Shown: positions 8,976 through 17,898, counted from the stretch's first letter. The stretch: 64,000 bases of DNA from Desulfuromonas versatilis (GCF_019704135.1 NZ_AP024355.1:2226001-2290000), one strand, 5' to 3'. The notes: generated by a model from the sequence alone, not told the origin. Made by a program: numbers and translations.

Positions 8976-10331
8976 ATGGCACGGGAAAAACTGGTCGTCA
9001 TCGGCGGCGACGCAGCAGGCATGAGCGCCGCCTCCAAGGTGCGGCGCGAGGATTCGGGGCGCGAAATCCTGGTGTTTGAGCGCAGTCCCCACACCTCCTA
9101 TTCGGCCTGCGGCATGCCCTACTACATCGGCGGAGTGGTCGAGGACGTGGAGCCGTTGATCGCCCGCTCGCCTCAAAAGTTCCGGGAAAAATACCGGATC
9201 GACGCCCGCATCCGCCACGAGGTCACCGAGATCGACCCGAAAAAGGCCCGGGTGCGGGTCGCAGACCTCGAGGGGAAAGCGGAACGCTGGGAAAGCTACG
9301 ATCAGCTGTTGATCGCCACCGGTGCCAGTCCGTTTTGCCCCAGCCTGCCCGGCGCCGACGCGGAGGGGATTTTCGGTCTCTCGACCCTGGAGAGCGGGTT
9401 GCGGGTACGCCGGGCCCTCGAGCGGCTCTCCCCGCGCCGGGTGGTGGTCGTCGGCGGGGGCTATATCGGCCTGGAGATGGCCGAGGCGTTTATCCGTCTG
9501 GGGCTGGAGGTGGCGCTGGTTCAGCATGGGCCGCAGGTCATGGGGACCCTCGATCCGGACATGGGCAAACTGCTTTCCGATGCGCTTCGCGAGATCGGCG
9601 TTGCGCTGTTTCTGGAGGAGGCTGCGACCGGGTTTGAAACCCGCGAGGGGAAGGTGCGTGGGGTGGTGACGGAGCAGCGCACCCTTCCTGCTGAACTGGT
9701 ATTGCTGGGCATGGGCACCCGGCCCAACAGCGCCCTGGCCGAAGCGGCCGGCATTGCCCTGGGGGCCCGCAAAGCCATCCCCGTCAACCCGAGGCAGCAG
9801 ACCCAACTGGAAAACATCTGGGCCGCCGGGGATTGTGCCGAATCCTTTCACCGGGTTTCCCGACGCCCCGTGCACATCGCGCTGGGGACCGTGGCCAACA
9901 AGCAGGGGACGGTGGCCGGCATCAATCTCGCCGGCGGCTACGCGACCTTTCCCGGGGTCGTCGGGACCGCGGTCAGCAAAATCTGTCAATATGAAGTGGC
10001 CCGCACCGGGCTGCAGGAAACGGAGATCCGGGAGATTGGTCTCGAGGCGGTCAGCGCGACCATCACCAGTAAAACCCGGGCCGGATACTACCCCGGCGGC
10101 GGTCCGGTCACGGTAAAGCTCTGGGCCGAAAAGGGGAGTGGGCGGCTGCTCGGCGGCCAGATCGTCGGTATCGAAGGCGCCGCCAAGCGCATCGACGTTC
10201 TGGCCACCGCGCTCCATGCGGAATTGACCATCGAGCAGCTCATCTACCTCGATCTCTCCTACGCGCCCCCGTACTCCCCGGTTTGGGATCCGGTGCAGAC
10301 GGCGGCCCGGCAGGTATTGAACAAACTTTGA
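8976..10331 (+). CDS. CoA-disulfide reductase-like FAD/NAD(P)H oxidoreductase
   Basis: 451 residues of the pyridine-nucleotide-disulfide oxidoreductase family: FAD motif GGDAAGMSAA at residues 10-19, the single redox Cys45 in SYSACGMPY (the CoA-disulfide reductase/NADH oxidase signature), second dinucleotide site VVVVGGGYIGLEMAEAF, and the dimerisation domain at the C-terminus. The ATG at 8976 is preferred over 8958 because the motif then begins at the usual distance. Such enzymes reduce CoA disulfide, persulfides or O2. There is no fused rhodanese domain. A small membrane protein follows 38 nt later. Confidence 0.88.
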   Translation: MAREKLVVIGGDAAGMSAASKVRREDSGREILVFERSPHTSYSACGMPYYIGGVVEDVEPLIARSPQKFREKYRIDARIRHEVTEIDPKKARVRVADLEGKAERWESYDQLLIATGASPFCPSLPGADAEGIFGLSTLESGLRVRRALERLSPRRVVVVGGGYIGLEMAEAFIRLGLEVALVQHGPQVMGTLDPDMGKLLSDALREIGVALFLEEAATGFETREGKVRGVVTEQRTLPAELVLLGMGTRPNSALAEAAGIALGARKAIPVNPRQQTQLENIWAAGDCAESFHRVSRRPVHIALGTVANKQGTVAGINLAGGYATFPGVVGTAVSKICQYEVARTGLQETEIREIGLEAVSATITSKTRAGYYPGGGPVTVKLWAEKGSGRLLGGQIVGIEGAAKRIDVLATALHAELTIEQLIYLDLSYAPPYSPVWDPVQTAARQVLNKL

Positions 10332-10369
10332 CGCCCCAAGGCCCGGTCGATATATCCAAGGAGACAGCG

Positions 10370-10546
10370 ATGGGATTCATCTTCGGACTGATCATTTTCG
10401 CGGCTGATCTGTACGCCATTTTCCAAACCCTGCAGAGCCCGGCGCCCAGCACGACCAAGCTGCTCTGGACCCTGGTCATTTTGCTGCTCCCGGTGCTTGG
10501 GCTGGTTCTCTGGTTTTTTCTGGGGCCCAAGGTGGCAAAGGTCTGA
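10370..10546 (+). CDS. Small membrane protein with PLDc_N-like domain
   Basis: 58 residues, start at ATG 10370 after AAGGAGA. Two hydrophobic helices (GFIFGLIIFAADLYAIF and LLWTLVILLLPVLGLVLWFF) ending in LGPK match the phospholipase D N-terminal membrane domain found as a free-standing small protein in many bacteria. It probably shares the transcript of the preceding flavoprotein. Function unknown. Confidence 0.75.
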   Translation: MGFIFGLIIFAADLYAIFQTLQSPAPSTTKLLWTLVILLLPVLGLVLWFFLGPKVAKV

Positions 10547-10735
10547 ACTTGCCCGTGCCCTCATTTGGATCAACGCTTCGCTCCAGAAAAGCCCGGGCAC
10601 CGTCGGCAATTTCCCTCGCCCCTCGGTGGGGGAGGGGGGAGAATACTGCCGGTAATCGCATTCGTCTGCTGTGTCTGAGCTATCTTCACTTTAACGGACA
10701 CACCAGCTACCCTAATGGGATCAGGAGGAGTGTTC

Positions 10736-10912
10736 ATGAGCAGTCATCGCAAATACGATCCAGATTTCAAGCGTGAGGCCGTTCGTCTGGCGGACACGTA
10801 TGGGGGGCGGGCCACCGCAACTCTGGCCTGGGAGCGATCGGCCTCCTGTCATCGTAAAATGCTCCGTCAAACTGTTTTATGTTTTCTTGACAGTCCTGGC
10901 GTTTCCACCTAG
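10736..10912 (+). pseudogene. Remnant of IS3-type transposase OrfA
   Basis: ATG 10736 with AGGAGG upstream opens MSSHRKYDPDFKREAVRLAD, the standard N-terminus of IS3-family OrfA proteins. After about 25 residues the similarity stops and the frame runs into unrelated sequence, ending at 10912. No OrfB or clear inverted repeat remains. The regulator promoter at 10887 lies in the unrelated tail, so the element was truncated just upstream of it. Confidence 0.7.
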
Positions 10913-10915
10913 GAT
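10887..10915 (+). promoter_or_regulatory. Sigma-70-type promoter of the GntR/FCD regulator
   Basis: TTGACA at 10887-10892, a 17-nt spacer, then TAGGAT at 10910-10915. The predicted start of transcription falls at about 10922, inside the palindrome at 10922-10936, which suggests autorepression. Confidence 0.7.
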
Positions 10916-10921
10916 TTATGA

Positions 10922-10936
10922 ACTGGTAGGACCAGT
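10922..10936. promoter_or_regulatory. Operator palindrome 1 (ACTGGTAGGACCAGT)
   Basis: Six-base arms ACTGGT/ACCAGT around AGG. It differs by one base from the palindrome at 11802-11816 and covers the predicted transcription start of the regulator gene. Confidence 0.7.
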
Positions 10937-10958
10937 AACCCTCTAGCCATGAGGTGGT

Positions 10959-11678
10959 ATGAGCGCGAAACTTCTTGATCCTATTCGCAGATCGCGTATA
11001 TCCGAGCAGGTGGCCAACCAGATCGAGGAGCTGATTCGGGCCCAGAAGTTGAACCTGGGCGACAAGCTTCCCTCAGAACGCCAGTTGATGGAGATGCTCG
11101 GCGTCGGCCGCGGCGCGGTGCGCGAGGCGTTGCGGATTCTCGAAATCAAGGGGTATGTGGAGTCACGACCTGGAATCGGCTCGTTCGTGAAGGATTTCGA
11201 AGGGGACATCCGGCTCCCTTTTTCGCTGTGGTTGGCGGACCGCAACGAAATCCTCGCCAATTTTTTCGAGGTCCGGCTGTTTCTTGAACCCAATGCGGCA
11301 GCCCTGGCCGCAAAACGCATCACCCCGGAGCAGTTGCGGGAGCTGGCCGAAACCCACCAGGCGTTTTGCCGGAAGGTGGCCGACGGCGATCTGACGGGTT
11401 CCATCAAGGTGGATGCCGAGTTTCACAAGCTGATTGCCCAGGCCACCCAAAACAAGCTGCTGGCCATGACCATGGAGACCCTCAACAAGTCGGTCATCGA
11501 GGGGTGGAAAGCAAGTCTTCGGGCCCCGGGGCGGGCAGACAAAACCATCCGGGAGCACGCCTCGCTGCTGCAGGCCATCGAAAACAAAGACCCTCATGAG
11601 GCCGCTCGGCTGACGCGGGAACACCTGGAGAACGCCGTTGCCGACCTGAAGAAATCGGGTCTGGACATCCAAGAATAG
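10959..11678 (+). CDS. GntR-family transcriptional regulator, FadR/FCD subfamily
   Basis: 239 residues. The N-terminal winged helix has the GntR signature (LPSERQLMEMLGVGRGAVREAL, about residues 40-60). The C-terminal all-helical FCD ligand domain carries the metal-binding pattern of the family (AEFHKLIAQAT and later HASLLQAI). Start ATG 10959 follows GAGGTGGT. It is followed by GntP permease, glycerate kinase and pyruvate kinase genes on the same strand, so it probably senses glycerate or a related hydroxyacid. Matching palindromes at its own promoter and at the permease leader support local repression. Confidence 0.88.
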   Translation: MSAKLLDPIRRSRISEQVANQIEELIRAQKLNLGDKLPSERQLMEMLGVGRGAVREALRILEIKGYVESRPGIGSFVKDFEGDIRLPFSLWLADRNEILANFFEVRLFLEPNAAALAAKRITPEQLRELAETHQAFCRKVADGDLTGSIKVDAEFHKLIAQATQNKLLAMTMETLNKSVIEGWKASLRAPGRADKTIREHASLLQAIENKDPHEAARLTREHLENAVADLKKSGLDIQE

Positions 11679-11697
11679 GCGGTCATTTCTCAACCGT

Positions 11698-11720
11698 TCC
11701 CTCCCCCTGGCGGGGAGGGA
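11698..11720 (+). terminator. GC-rich hairpin after the regulator gene
   Basis: TCCCTCCCC (11698-11706) and GGGGAGGGA (11712-11720) form a perfect 9-bp stem with a 5-nt loop, 20 nt after the regulator stop. There is no T-run, so intrinsic termination is uncertain. Confidence 0.4.
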
Positions 11721-11799
11721 CACCGAGGGGTCCAGCAATGCTGGGGGGATTCCCGGCATTTACTGGATTCAGGTGCAATACTAGTACAGAGCTTTTTTT

Positions 11800-11818
11800 C
11801 TACTGGTAGTACCAGTAG
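11800..11818. promoter_or_regulatory. Operator palindrome 2 (CTACTGGTAGTACCAGTAG)
   Basis: A perfect palindrome with nine-base arms around a single G. Its core ACTGGTAGTACCAGT matches operator 1 at 14 of 15 positions. It lies 128 nt before the GntP permease start, in the 267-nt gap that holds no gene. Confidence 0.75.
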
Positions 11819-11945
11819 CCCATAGGCCGACCGAATGGGTGCTGGGCCCTTTCGAGCGTTACCGGAGTGCCGGTGCCGTAAAAAATGAGGGTCCTGGGCC
11901 CATATCGACAACCCGCGCATCAACGCTCAAAAAAAGGAGGCAACA

Positions 11946-13277
11946 ATGGTCAGCGGAGGAATGGCGGTTATCTTTCTGGCTCTTTGTGTCGGGCTTATCA
12001 TCTACCTGACGTCCAAGTTCAAAGCCAACGCGTTTGTGGTGCTTATCTTCGTCGCTTTCATTTTCGGCCTGCTGGTGCAGATGCCATTGCCTGAAATCGT
12101 CAAAAATATCCGCGACGGTTTCGGCGGTACCCTTGGTTACATCGGCATTGTCATCGTCGCCGGGACCATCATCGGGACCATTCTCGAAAATACCGGGGCC
12201 GCGCTGGCCATGACCCAGGGGATTCTCCGGGTGGTCGGAAAACAGCGCTCCCCGCTGGCCATGAGCATCGCCGGCTACGTGGTGTCGATTCCCGTGTTCT
12301 GCGACTCGGGCTACGTCATCATGACCCCGTTGAACAAGGCGCTGGCCAAGCAAAGCGGCAAATCCATGGCCACCATGGCCATCGCCCTGGCCACCGGACT
12401 CTATGCCACCCATTGCCTGGTGCCGCCCACCCCGGGGCCGATCGCCGCGGCCGGGGTGCTGGGGGCCGACCTGGGGCGGGTCATCGGCTTCGGCCTGCTG
12501 GTCTCCATACCGGGGATGATTGCCGGCTATCTGTGGGCGGTGTTTTTCGCCAAGCGCTACGACATTCAGCCCGAGGGGACTGAATCCTACGAGACCCTGG
12601 TGGAGCGCTACGGCAACCTGCCCGGGGGCTTTCATTCCTGCCTCCCCATTCTGATCCCGATCCTGCTGATTCTGCTCAAGTCGATCGCCAGCTATCCCAC
12701 TCACCCCTTCGGCGAGGGGATGTTGAGCGAAGTGCTGCAGTTCATCGGCGATCCGGTCACGGCCCTGATGCTGGGTATCCCCATCGCCTTGACCCTGATC
12801 AAGCCCCACCAGTTCAAGCAGGCCGTCGAGGGGTGGATGAGCGAAGGGGTGCAGCACGCCGCCCTGATCCTCGCCATCACCGGCGCCGGCGGGGCCTTCG
12901 GCAAAATTCTGAAGAGTTCGCCGCTCTCCGATTACCTCGGCGCCAGTCTGTCCACGATGCACCTGGGCATTTTCCTCCCTTTCATCATCGCCGCCGCCAT
13001 CAAGACGGCGCAGGGTTCGTCCACCGTCTCCATTATCACCACCGCTTCGATCATGGCGCCGCTGCTCGGCAGTCTCGGGCTCGACCCGACCTTTACCGTG
13101 CTGGCCATCGGCGCCGGGGCGATGACGGTTTCCCATGCCAATGACTCCTATTTCTGGGTGGTTTCCCAGTTTTCGGGGATGGACACTCCCACGGCCTACA
13201 AGACCTTTACCTCCGCCACGGCCATTCTGGGGTTCACCACCATCATTTCCGTCGCCCTGATTTCGGCAATTTTTTAA
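11946..13277 (+). CDS. GntP-family gluconate/glycerate:H+ symporter
   Basis: 443 residues, about 12 membrane segments. The GntP signatures GFGGTLGYIGIVIVAGTIIG and SIPVFCDSGYVI followed by ATGLYATHCLVPPTPGPIAAA are clear. AGGAGG lies before ATG 11946. GntP proteins import gluconate, glycerate or other small hydroxyacids with protons. A glycerate 2-kinase gene two positions downstream makes glycerate the likeliest substrate (inference). Confidence 0.92.
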   Translation: MVSGGMAVIFLALCVGLIIYLTSKFKANAFVVLIFVAFIFGLLVQMPLPEIVKNIRDGFGGTLGYIGIVIVAGTIIGTILENTGAALAMTQGILRVVGKQRSPLAMSIAGYVVSIPVFCDSGYVIMTPLNKALAKQSGKSMATMAIALATGLYATHCLVPPTPGPIAAAGVLGADLGRVIGFGLLVSIPGMIAGYLWAVFFAKRYDIQPEGTESYETLVERYGNLPGGFHSCLPILIPILLILLKSIASYPTHPFGEGMLSEVLQFIGDPVTALMLGIPIALTLIKPHQFKQAVEGWMSEGVQHAALILAITGAGGAFGKILKSSPLSDYLGASLSTMHLGIFLPFIIAAAIKTAQGSSTVSIITTASIMAPLLGSLGLDPTFTVLAIGAGAMTVSHANDSYFWVVSQFSGMDTPTAYKTFTSATAILGFTTIISVALISAIF

Positions 13278-13324
13278 CTTCCCCTGCCAAGCACTGAAGG
13301 GAGCGGGGAACCGGGGTAAAATAA

Positions 13325-13355
13325 GAGGGGGAGGGGGTTGGACCTCCTCCCCCTC
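13325..13355 (+). terminator. Hairpin between permease and TPR genes
   Basis: GAGGGGGAGG (13325-13334) pairs with CCTCCCCCTC (13346-13355). No T-run follows. It may be a processing or partial termination site inside the operon. Confidence 0.3.
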
Positions 13356-13388
13356 GGGACCGGACATCCAGTACGGACGGGAGCACCA

Positions 13389-14039
13389 ATGATTTTCGGC
13401 AAGTTGCGAATCAAACTGCTGGAGCGTAGCGCCTTCAATGCCTTCGCCCTGTCGCAGTTCGACAAGGCCGCGGCGGCCTTTGAAAAACTCATCGCCCTGG
13501 CCCCCGGCCGCCGCGGGGGGCGTTTCAATCTCGGCCTGGCGCTGCTGGCCGGCAACCAATGGGACGCCGCCCTTGGGTATTTCCGGCAGGAGGCCGACCT
13601 CTTCGGGGAGACATTCCCTCTGGTCAAGGCGATGGCCGAGGCCGCTTATCTTAAAGGCGAACGCGCCGCTGCCCGGGAGCACTACGAACGAGCCCTGGGG
13701 CAGGCCGATTCGCCCAGTGAGCGCAATTTCTGCTCACTGCGTTTGGCCATCTGCGGAAGCCCGGAGCGCTTTGCTCAGGCCCGCCATGCCAGAGGGTTGA
13801 TCGACCAGGGGGACGCGCATATGCTGCGCAGGGAGTACGATGCGGCGGAGGAACTGTTCAGAGAGGCCACCAGGCTGGATCCGACGAGTTTTCAGGCCAT
13901 GAACAACCTGGGCGCCATCCGTTTGGCAAAAAAGGATTATGCGAGCGCCCAGGAGTATTTTCAGATGGCGGACAAGATCGCCGAGTTGCCCATGGTTAAG
14001 AAAAACCTGGCCTACCTGGCCAAGCAGCGGGGGCTGTGA
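13389..14039 (+). CDS. Tetratricopeptide repeat (TPR) protein
   Basis: 216 residues from ATG 13389 (GGGAG upstream). Repeats with the TPR spacing are seen at ALSQFDKAAAAFEKLIALAP, AAREHYERALGQAD and YDAAEELFREATRLDPTS followed by AMNNLGAIRLAKKDYASAQEY. No signal peptide, so probably cytoplasmic. Its TGA overlaps the ATG of the glycerate kinase gene, so the two are translationally coupled. The role in the operon is unknown; a scaffold for the two kinases is possible but unproven. Confidence 0.8.
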   Translation: MIFGKLRIKLLERSAFNAFALSQFDKAAAAFEKLIALAPGRRGGRFNLGLALLAGNQWDAALGYFRQEADLFGETFPLVKAMAEAAYLKGERAAAREHYERALGQADSPSERNFCSLRLAICGSPERFAQARHARGLIDQGDAHMLRREYDAAEELFREATRLDPTSFQAMNNLGAIRLAKKDYASAQEYFQMADKIAELPMVKKNLAYLAKQRGL

Positions 14040-15427
14040 TGGCATACCCCGAACCGGAAGAGATGAGAAGACAACTGAGCGAAATTTTTCAGGCCGGCCT
14101 CGAGCGGGTGGACCCCTACCGGATGATCACCCGGCACCTGAGGGTCGAGGGGGACCGGCTGGTGGTGGCCATGGAGGGCTACCATCTCGAGGTGCCGCTT
14201 GGGGATTACCGGCGGATCCTGCTCCTTGGGGCGGGGAAAGCCTCGGGGCCGATGGCCCGGGCGGTGGAGGAGATTCTCGGCGACCGGATCGAGAGCGGCC
14301 TGGTCTGTGTCAAGTACGGTCACACCGTCGACCTGCGGCGGGCGGAGATGGTGGAAGCGGGGCACCCGGTGCCGGATCGGAACGGGGTGGACGCGGCCCG
14401 GCGCATTGCGGCACTGGCCCGCGCCGCCGATGCCCAGACCCTGGTCATCAACTGCATCTCCGGCGGCGGCTCGGCCCTGCTCCCCTTTCCGATGGACGGG
14501 GCGACCTCCGGCGGCCTGGTCGAGCTTTCCCTGGACGACAAGCAGTGCACCACCAGCGCCCTGTTGCGTTGCGGGGCGGATATCCAGGAGATCAACTGCG
14601 TGCGCAAACACATCTCGGGGATCAAGGGGGGGCGACTGCTGCAGATGCTGCAGCCGGCCCGCAGCCTCAACCTGATCCTTTCCGACGTGGTTGGCGACGA
14701 TTTGGGGAGCATCGCCTCGGGCATGACCACCTTCGACGCCACCAGTTACGCCCAGGCTCTGGAGATCGTCGATCGCTACCGGTTGCGAACCGAAATTCCT
14801 GCCCAGGTGCTGCGGGCCCTGGAACTGGGGGCCCAGGGCCGGATTCCTGAGACGGTAAAGGCCGGTGCCTCCTGCCTGGAGCGGGTCGACAACGTGATGA
14901 TCGGCACCAACCGCCAGGCCCTGCTCGCTGCCGCCGCCAAAGCGGCGTCCCTCGGGTTCGAGGTTCGCGCCCTGACTTCGCAACTGGCCGGCGAGGCCCG
15001 TCACGCGGCCAAGGTGATAGCCGACATCGCCAAAGATGTGGTGGTCAGTGACATGTTGGCCGCAAAACCCGCCTGCCTGCTGCTGGGCGGGGAGACGGTG
15101 GTGACCCTGCGCGGAAACGGCAAGGGGGGGCGCAACCAGGAGATGGCCTTGGCCTTTCTCGACGAATTGAAAACCTGGGGAGAAGGGCGGCGGAGGGTCT
15201 TTTTTCTGGCCGCCTCCACCGACGGCAACGACGGCCCCACCGATGCGGCAGGGGCCTTCGCCGATGAGGAGGTCCTGCGGCAAACCTGGGCGCTGGAGGG
15301 CGATTGCCTGGCCAACGCCTTGAACAACAACGATTCCTACCATTTTTTCGAGAAGACGGGGGGCTTGTTCAAAACCGGGCCGACCAACACCAACGTCTGC
15401 GATCTGCAGATCGCGATCATTATCTAG
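14039..15427 (+). CDS. gckA: Glycerate 2-kinase (MOFRL family)
   Basis: 462 residues. Start ATG 14039 overlaps the preceding TGA; an in-frame GTG at 14036 is an alternative. The DUF4147 N-terminal domain (LLLGAGKASGPMARAVE, NCISGGGSALLPFP, CVRKHISGIKGGRL, ILSDVVGDD) and the C-terminal MOFRL domain (LLGGETVVTL, GGRNQEMALAF, DGNDGPTDAAGAF) are complete. It phosphorylates D-glycerate to 2-phosphoglycerate with ATP, feeding enolase and the pyruvate kinase encoded next. Confidence 0.92.
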   Translation: MAYPEPEEMRRQLSEIFQAGLERVDPYRMITRHLRVEGDRLVVAMEGYHLEVPLGDYRRILLLGAGKASGPMARAVEEILGDRIESGLVCVKYGHTVDLRRAEMVEAGHPVPDRNGVDAARRIAALARAADAQTLVINCISGGGSALLPFPMDGATSGGLVELSLDDKQCTTSALLRCGADIQEINCVRKHISGIKGGRLLQMLQPARSLNLILSDVVGDDLGSIASGMTTFDATSYAQALEIVDRYRLRTEIPAQVLRALELGAQGRIPETVKAGASCLERVDNVMIGTNRQALLAAAAKAASLGFEVRALTSQLAGEARHAAKVIADIAKDVVVSDMLAAKPACLLLGGETVVTLRGNGKGGRNQEMALAFLDELKTWGEGRRRVFFLAASTDGNDGPTDAAGAFADEEVLRQTWALEGDCLANALNNNDSYHFFEKTGGLFKTGPTNTNVCDLQIAIII

Positions 15428-15433
15428 GAGGCT

Positions 15434-15489
15434 GTCGGACAATCCATGGGCCGGCTGCAACTTCGGCTGCTTGGTCCGTAAAGTCCGAC
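15434..15489. repeat. Inverted repeat between glycerate kinase and pyruvate kinase genes
   Basis: GTCGGAC (15434-15440) and GTCCGAC (15483-15489) flank an inner segment with repeated GGCTGC. Its shape resembles a short interspersed element rather than a terminator; no T-run is present. The gap of 117 nt has no other feature. Confidence 0.45.
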
Positions 15490-15544
15490 GCCCTCCCAGA
15501 GCCTGGGGAGGACTGGTTTCCAGGAACCGACAGGAGCCGACACC

Positions 15545-16999
15545 ATGTTTCGTCGTACCAAGATCGTCGCCACCGTGGGGCCCGCCTGCGAGAGCAAGGA
15601 GATGCTCAATGCCCTGCTGGAAGCCGGCGTCGACGTATTCCGTCTCAACTTCTCCCATGGCGATCACGGGGCCAAAGCCGCGATCATCGACCACATTCGC
15701 ACCCTCTCGAAACTGCACCAGCGGGCGGTGGCCATCCTCGGCGACCTGCAGGGGCCCAAGATCCGTACCGGAGTGATGCAGGGCGGGGCCCTGCAACTGG
15801 TGGCGGGCGAGGAGATCACCCTGACCACCCGCGAGGTGCTGGGAGAGGCGCGCCTCGTCCCCACCCAGTACAGGGAACTTCCGGGGGACGTGACAGCCGG
15901 CAACCGGATTTTGCTCGACGACGGGCTGATGGAACTCGAAGTGATTTCCTCCGGGGGAACCGAGGTGCGCTGCCGGGTGGTCAGCGGCGGGGTTCTCAAG
16001 GACAAAAAAGGGATGAACCTCCCCGGCGTCGCCGTCTCCGCGCCGGCGTTGACGCCCAAGGACGAAGAGGATCTCGCCTTTTGCATCGAACAGGGGCTCG
16101 ATTACGTCGCGCTCTCCTTTATCCGCCAGGCCTCTGACGTGCTCGCTCTGCGGGACATGCTGGTGCGGAACAAGGCGGGGCTGCAGATCATCGCCAAGAT
16201 CGAGAAACCCGAGGCGGTGGACAATTTTCCTGCCATTCTCGAGGCGGCAGACGGCATCATGGTGGCCCGTGGCGACCTGGGCGTGGAAATCAGGCCGGAG
16301 AAGGTGCCGCTGATCCAGAAGCGGATCATCCGCAAGTGCAACGAAGCAGGCAAACCGGTGATCACCGCTACCCAGATGCTGGAGAGCATGGTGACCAATC
16401 CGCGTCCCACCCGTGCCGAGACCTCGGACGTGGCCAACGCCATCCTGGATGGCACCGACGCGGTGATGCTCTCGGCGGAAACGGCCTCCGGCAAATTTCC
16501 CCTTGAGGCGGTGTCGGTCATGGTGCAGGTCGCCCTCGACGTGGAAGGCGATCCTCAGCTCAAAGAAAAGGTCTTTCAGCCCGTTTCCGAGATCGGCGGG
16601 GTTCCCCATGTCACCGAAGCCATCGGCCAGGGGGCTTGCCGCATGGCCGAGGCGGTGGGCGCCAAGGCGATCCTCGCCTTTACCCAGACCGGCAGCACCG
16701 CGGCGCTGGTCTCCAAGTACCGGCCGAGCATGCCGATTTACGCGGTCACCCCGTCGCAGGCGGTACGCCGCCGCTTGGCCCTCTACGCCGGGGTGCGCTC
16801 CATCCGGGTCGATATCGAGGGGGATACCGAAGCGCAGATCCGCTCGGTGGAGGACGCGGTGCTCTCCTCCAAGGTGCTGGAGCAAGGCGAACTTGTGGTC
16901 ATCACCATGGGAAGCCCGTTGTCCGATCCCGGCACCACCAACCTGTTGAAGGTTCACCGCCTCGGCGCCCTGGGGTATTATCCCAAAGACCTCAACTGA
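15545..16999 (+). CDS. pyk: Pyruvate kinase
   Basis: 484 residues, full length. Visible motifs: RRTKIVATVGPA at the start, RLNFSHG, GDLQGPKIR, active-site IIAKIEKPEAVDNF, VARGDLGVEI and ATQMLESM, plus the C-terminal allosteric domain (AILAFTQTGSTAALVSKYRP). It converts PEP and ADP to pyruvate and ATP. Placed after glycerate 2-kinase, it completes a glycerate-to-pyruvate route except for enolase, which is not in the window. Confidence 0.96.
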   Translation: MFRRTKIVATVGPACESKEMLNALLEAGVDVFRLNFSHGDHGAKAAIIDHIRTLSKLHQRAVAILGDLQGPKIRTGVMQGGALQLVAGEEITLTTREVLGEARLVPTQYRELPGDVTAGNRILLDDGLMELEVISSGGTEVRCRVVSGGVLKDKKGMNLPGVAVSAPALTPKDEEDLAFCIEQGLDYVALSFIRQASDVLALRDMLVRNKAGLQIIAKIEKPEAVDNFPAILEAADGIMVARGDLGVEIRPEKVPLIQKRIIRKCNEAGKPVITATQMLESMVTNPRPTRAETSDVANAILDGTDAVMLSAETASGKFPLEAVSVMVQVALDVEGDPQLKEKVFQPVSEIGGVPHVTEAIGQGACRMAEAVGAKAILAFTQTGSTAALVSKYRPSMPIYAVTPSQAVRRRLALYAGVRSIRVDIEGDTEAQIRSVEDAVLSSKVLEQGELVVITMGSPLSDPGTTNLLKVHRLGALGYYPKDLN

Positions 17000-17222
17000 T
17001 CCCTGACTGGCGAGGGGGCATACCCTGGGAGATGCAAGGCAGGTTTGGTCTCGGGCGGCCCACAGCTCGCCGGCGGCGGGCACCGTTTTGACCGGGGGAA
17101 ACGTTTCCGGGGTTCTGCGCAGCCGGGTTGCCCGTACCGGCGTTGTTGCACCGGGGCGGGGAGGGGAGCGAATCCCACGAAGGATGGGACAAGGTTGACA
17201 AAGTCTACCGAGGAGGAGTTTC

Positions 17223-17528
17223 ATGGCCGTCGTTGAAGTCAGCATTACCCCTTTGGGGACCGCCGGAATCGGGATTTCGAAGTTCGTGGCCGGCTGCGTG
17301 GAGATCATTCGCGCCTCGGGGCTCAAGCATCAGCTCACCCCCATGGGGACTATCATCGAAGGGGATCTGGATGAGATCTTCGCCGTGTTGCGACGAATGC
17401 ACGAATCCCCCTTCAACGCCGGGGCGCAGCGGGTCTCCACGTCGATCAAGATCGACGACCGTCGCGACCGCCCCGAGCATACCATGGCCGGCAAAGTGGC
17501 CTCGGTACAGAGTAAGCTGGACCGGTGA
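17223..17528 (+). CDS. MTH1187/YkoF-type thiamine-binding protein (UPF0045)
   Basis: 101 residues with the family pattern VEVSITPLGTAG, GLKHQLTPMGTIIEG and RVSTSIKIDDRRDR. AGGAGG precedes ATG 17223. Members form ferredoxin-like tetramers that bind thiamine-like ligands; the cellular role is poorly known. I found no TPP riboswitch in the 223-nt upstream gap. Confidence 0.85.
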   Translation: MAVVEVSITPLGTAGIGISKFVAGCVEIIRASGLKHQLTPMGTIIEGDLDEIFAVLRRMHESPFNAGAQRVSTSIKIDDRRDRPEHTMAGKVASVQSKLDR

Positions 17529-17547
17529 CCGGGTTGACGAGGTGAGC

Positions 17548-17898
17548 ATGGGAAGATCATTCAAACCCCGCGGCAAACGGGGGCCGACACCGCCCGCGGT
17601 AAAAAGTCAGGAAGAGGCGGATACACTGGTGAGGAAGCTGCGCGGAGAAATGGCCGACGGTGAAAATTACCGGGAAAAATCCCTCAAGCTTCATGGCTGG
17701 ATCTGCGCCAAGTGCGGCCGGGAATTCGAGGCAAGCACCCTGCACCTGCTCACCGTCCACCACAAGGACGGCAACCACCACAACAATCCGCCCGACGGCA
17801 GCAACTGGGAGAACCTCTGCATCTACTGCCACGACGACGAGCATTCGCGCAGCCTGCTCGGCGACTATCTTTCCGGGGCTGGCAAGGGCAGGGGATGA
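17548..17898 (+). CDS. YajD-family HNH nuclease-like protein
   Basis: 116 residues, ATG 17548. CAKCGREF and a later CIYCHDDEH supply four zinc Cys residues, and LLTVHHKDGNHHNNPPDGSN is the HNH core as found in YajD. It begins 20 nt after the UPF0045 stop, so the two are probably co-transcribed. The biological substrate is unknown. Confidence 0.85.
   Translation: MGRSFKPRGKRGPTPPAVKSQEEADTLVRKLRGEMADGENYREKSLKLHGWICAKCGREFEASTLHLLTVHHKDGNHHNNPPDGSNWENLCIYCHDDEHSRSLLGDYLSGAGKGRG

Noticed and set aside
10640-10912. Intact insertion sequence
   Set aside because: Only the first ~25 residues of OrfA are recognisable; no OrfB and no matching terminal repeats.
17000-17222. Possible TPP riboswitch before the thiamine-binding protein gene
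   Set aside because: None of the conserved TPP-box segments could be found in this gap.
14012-17326. Open frame of 1104 codons on the minus strand
   Set aside because: Runs antisense through the glycerate kinase and pyruvate kinase genes and across intergenic DNA. It has no motif and is a high-GC artefact.
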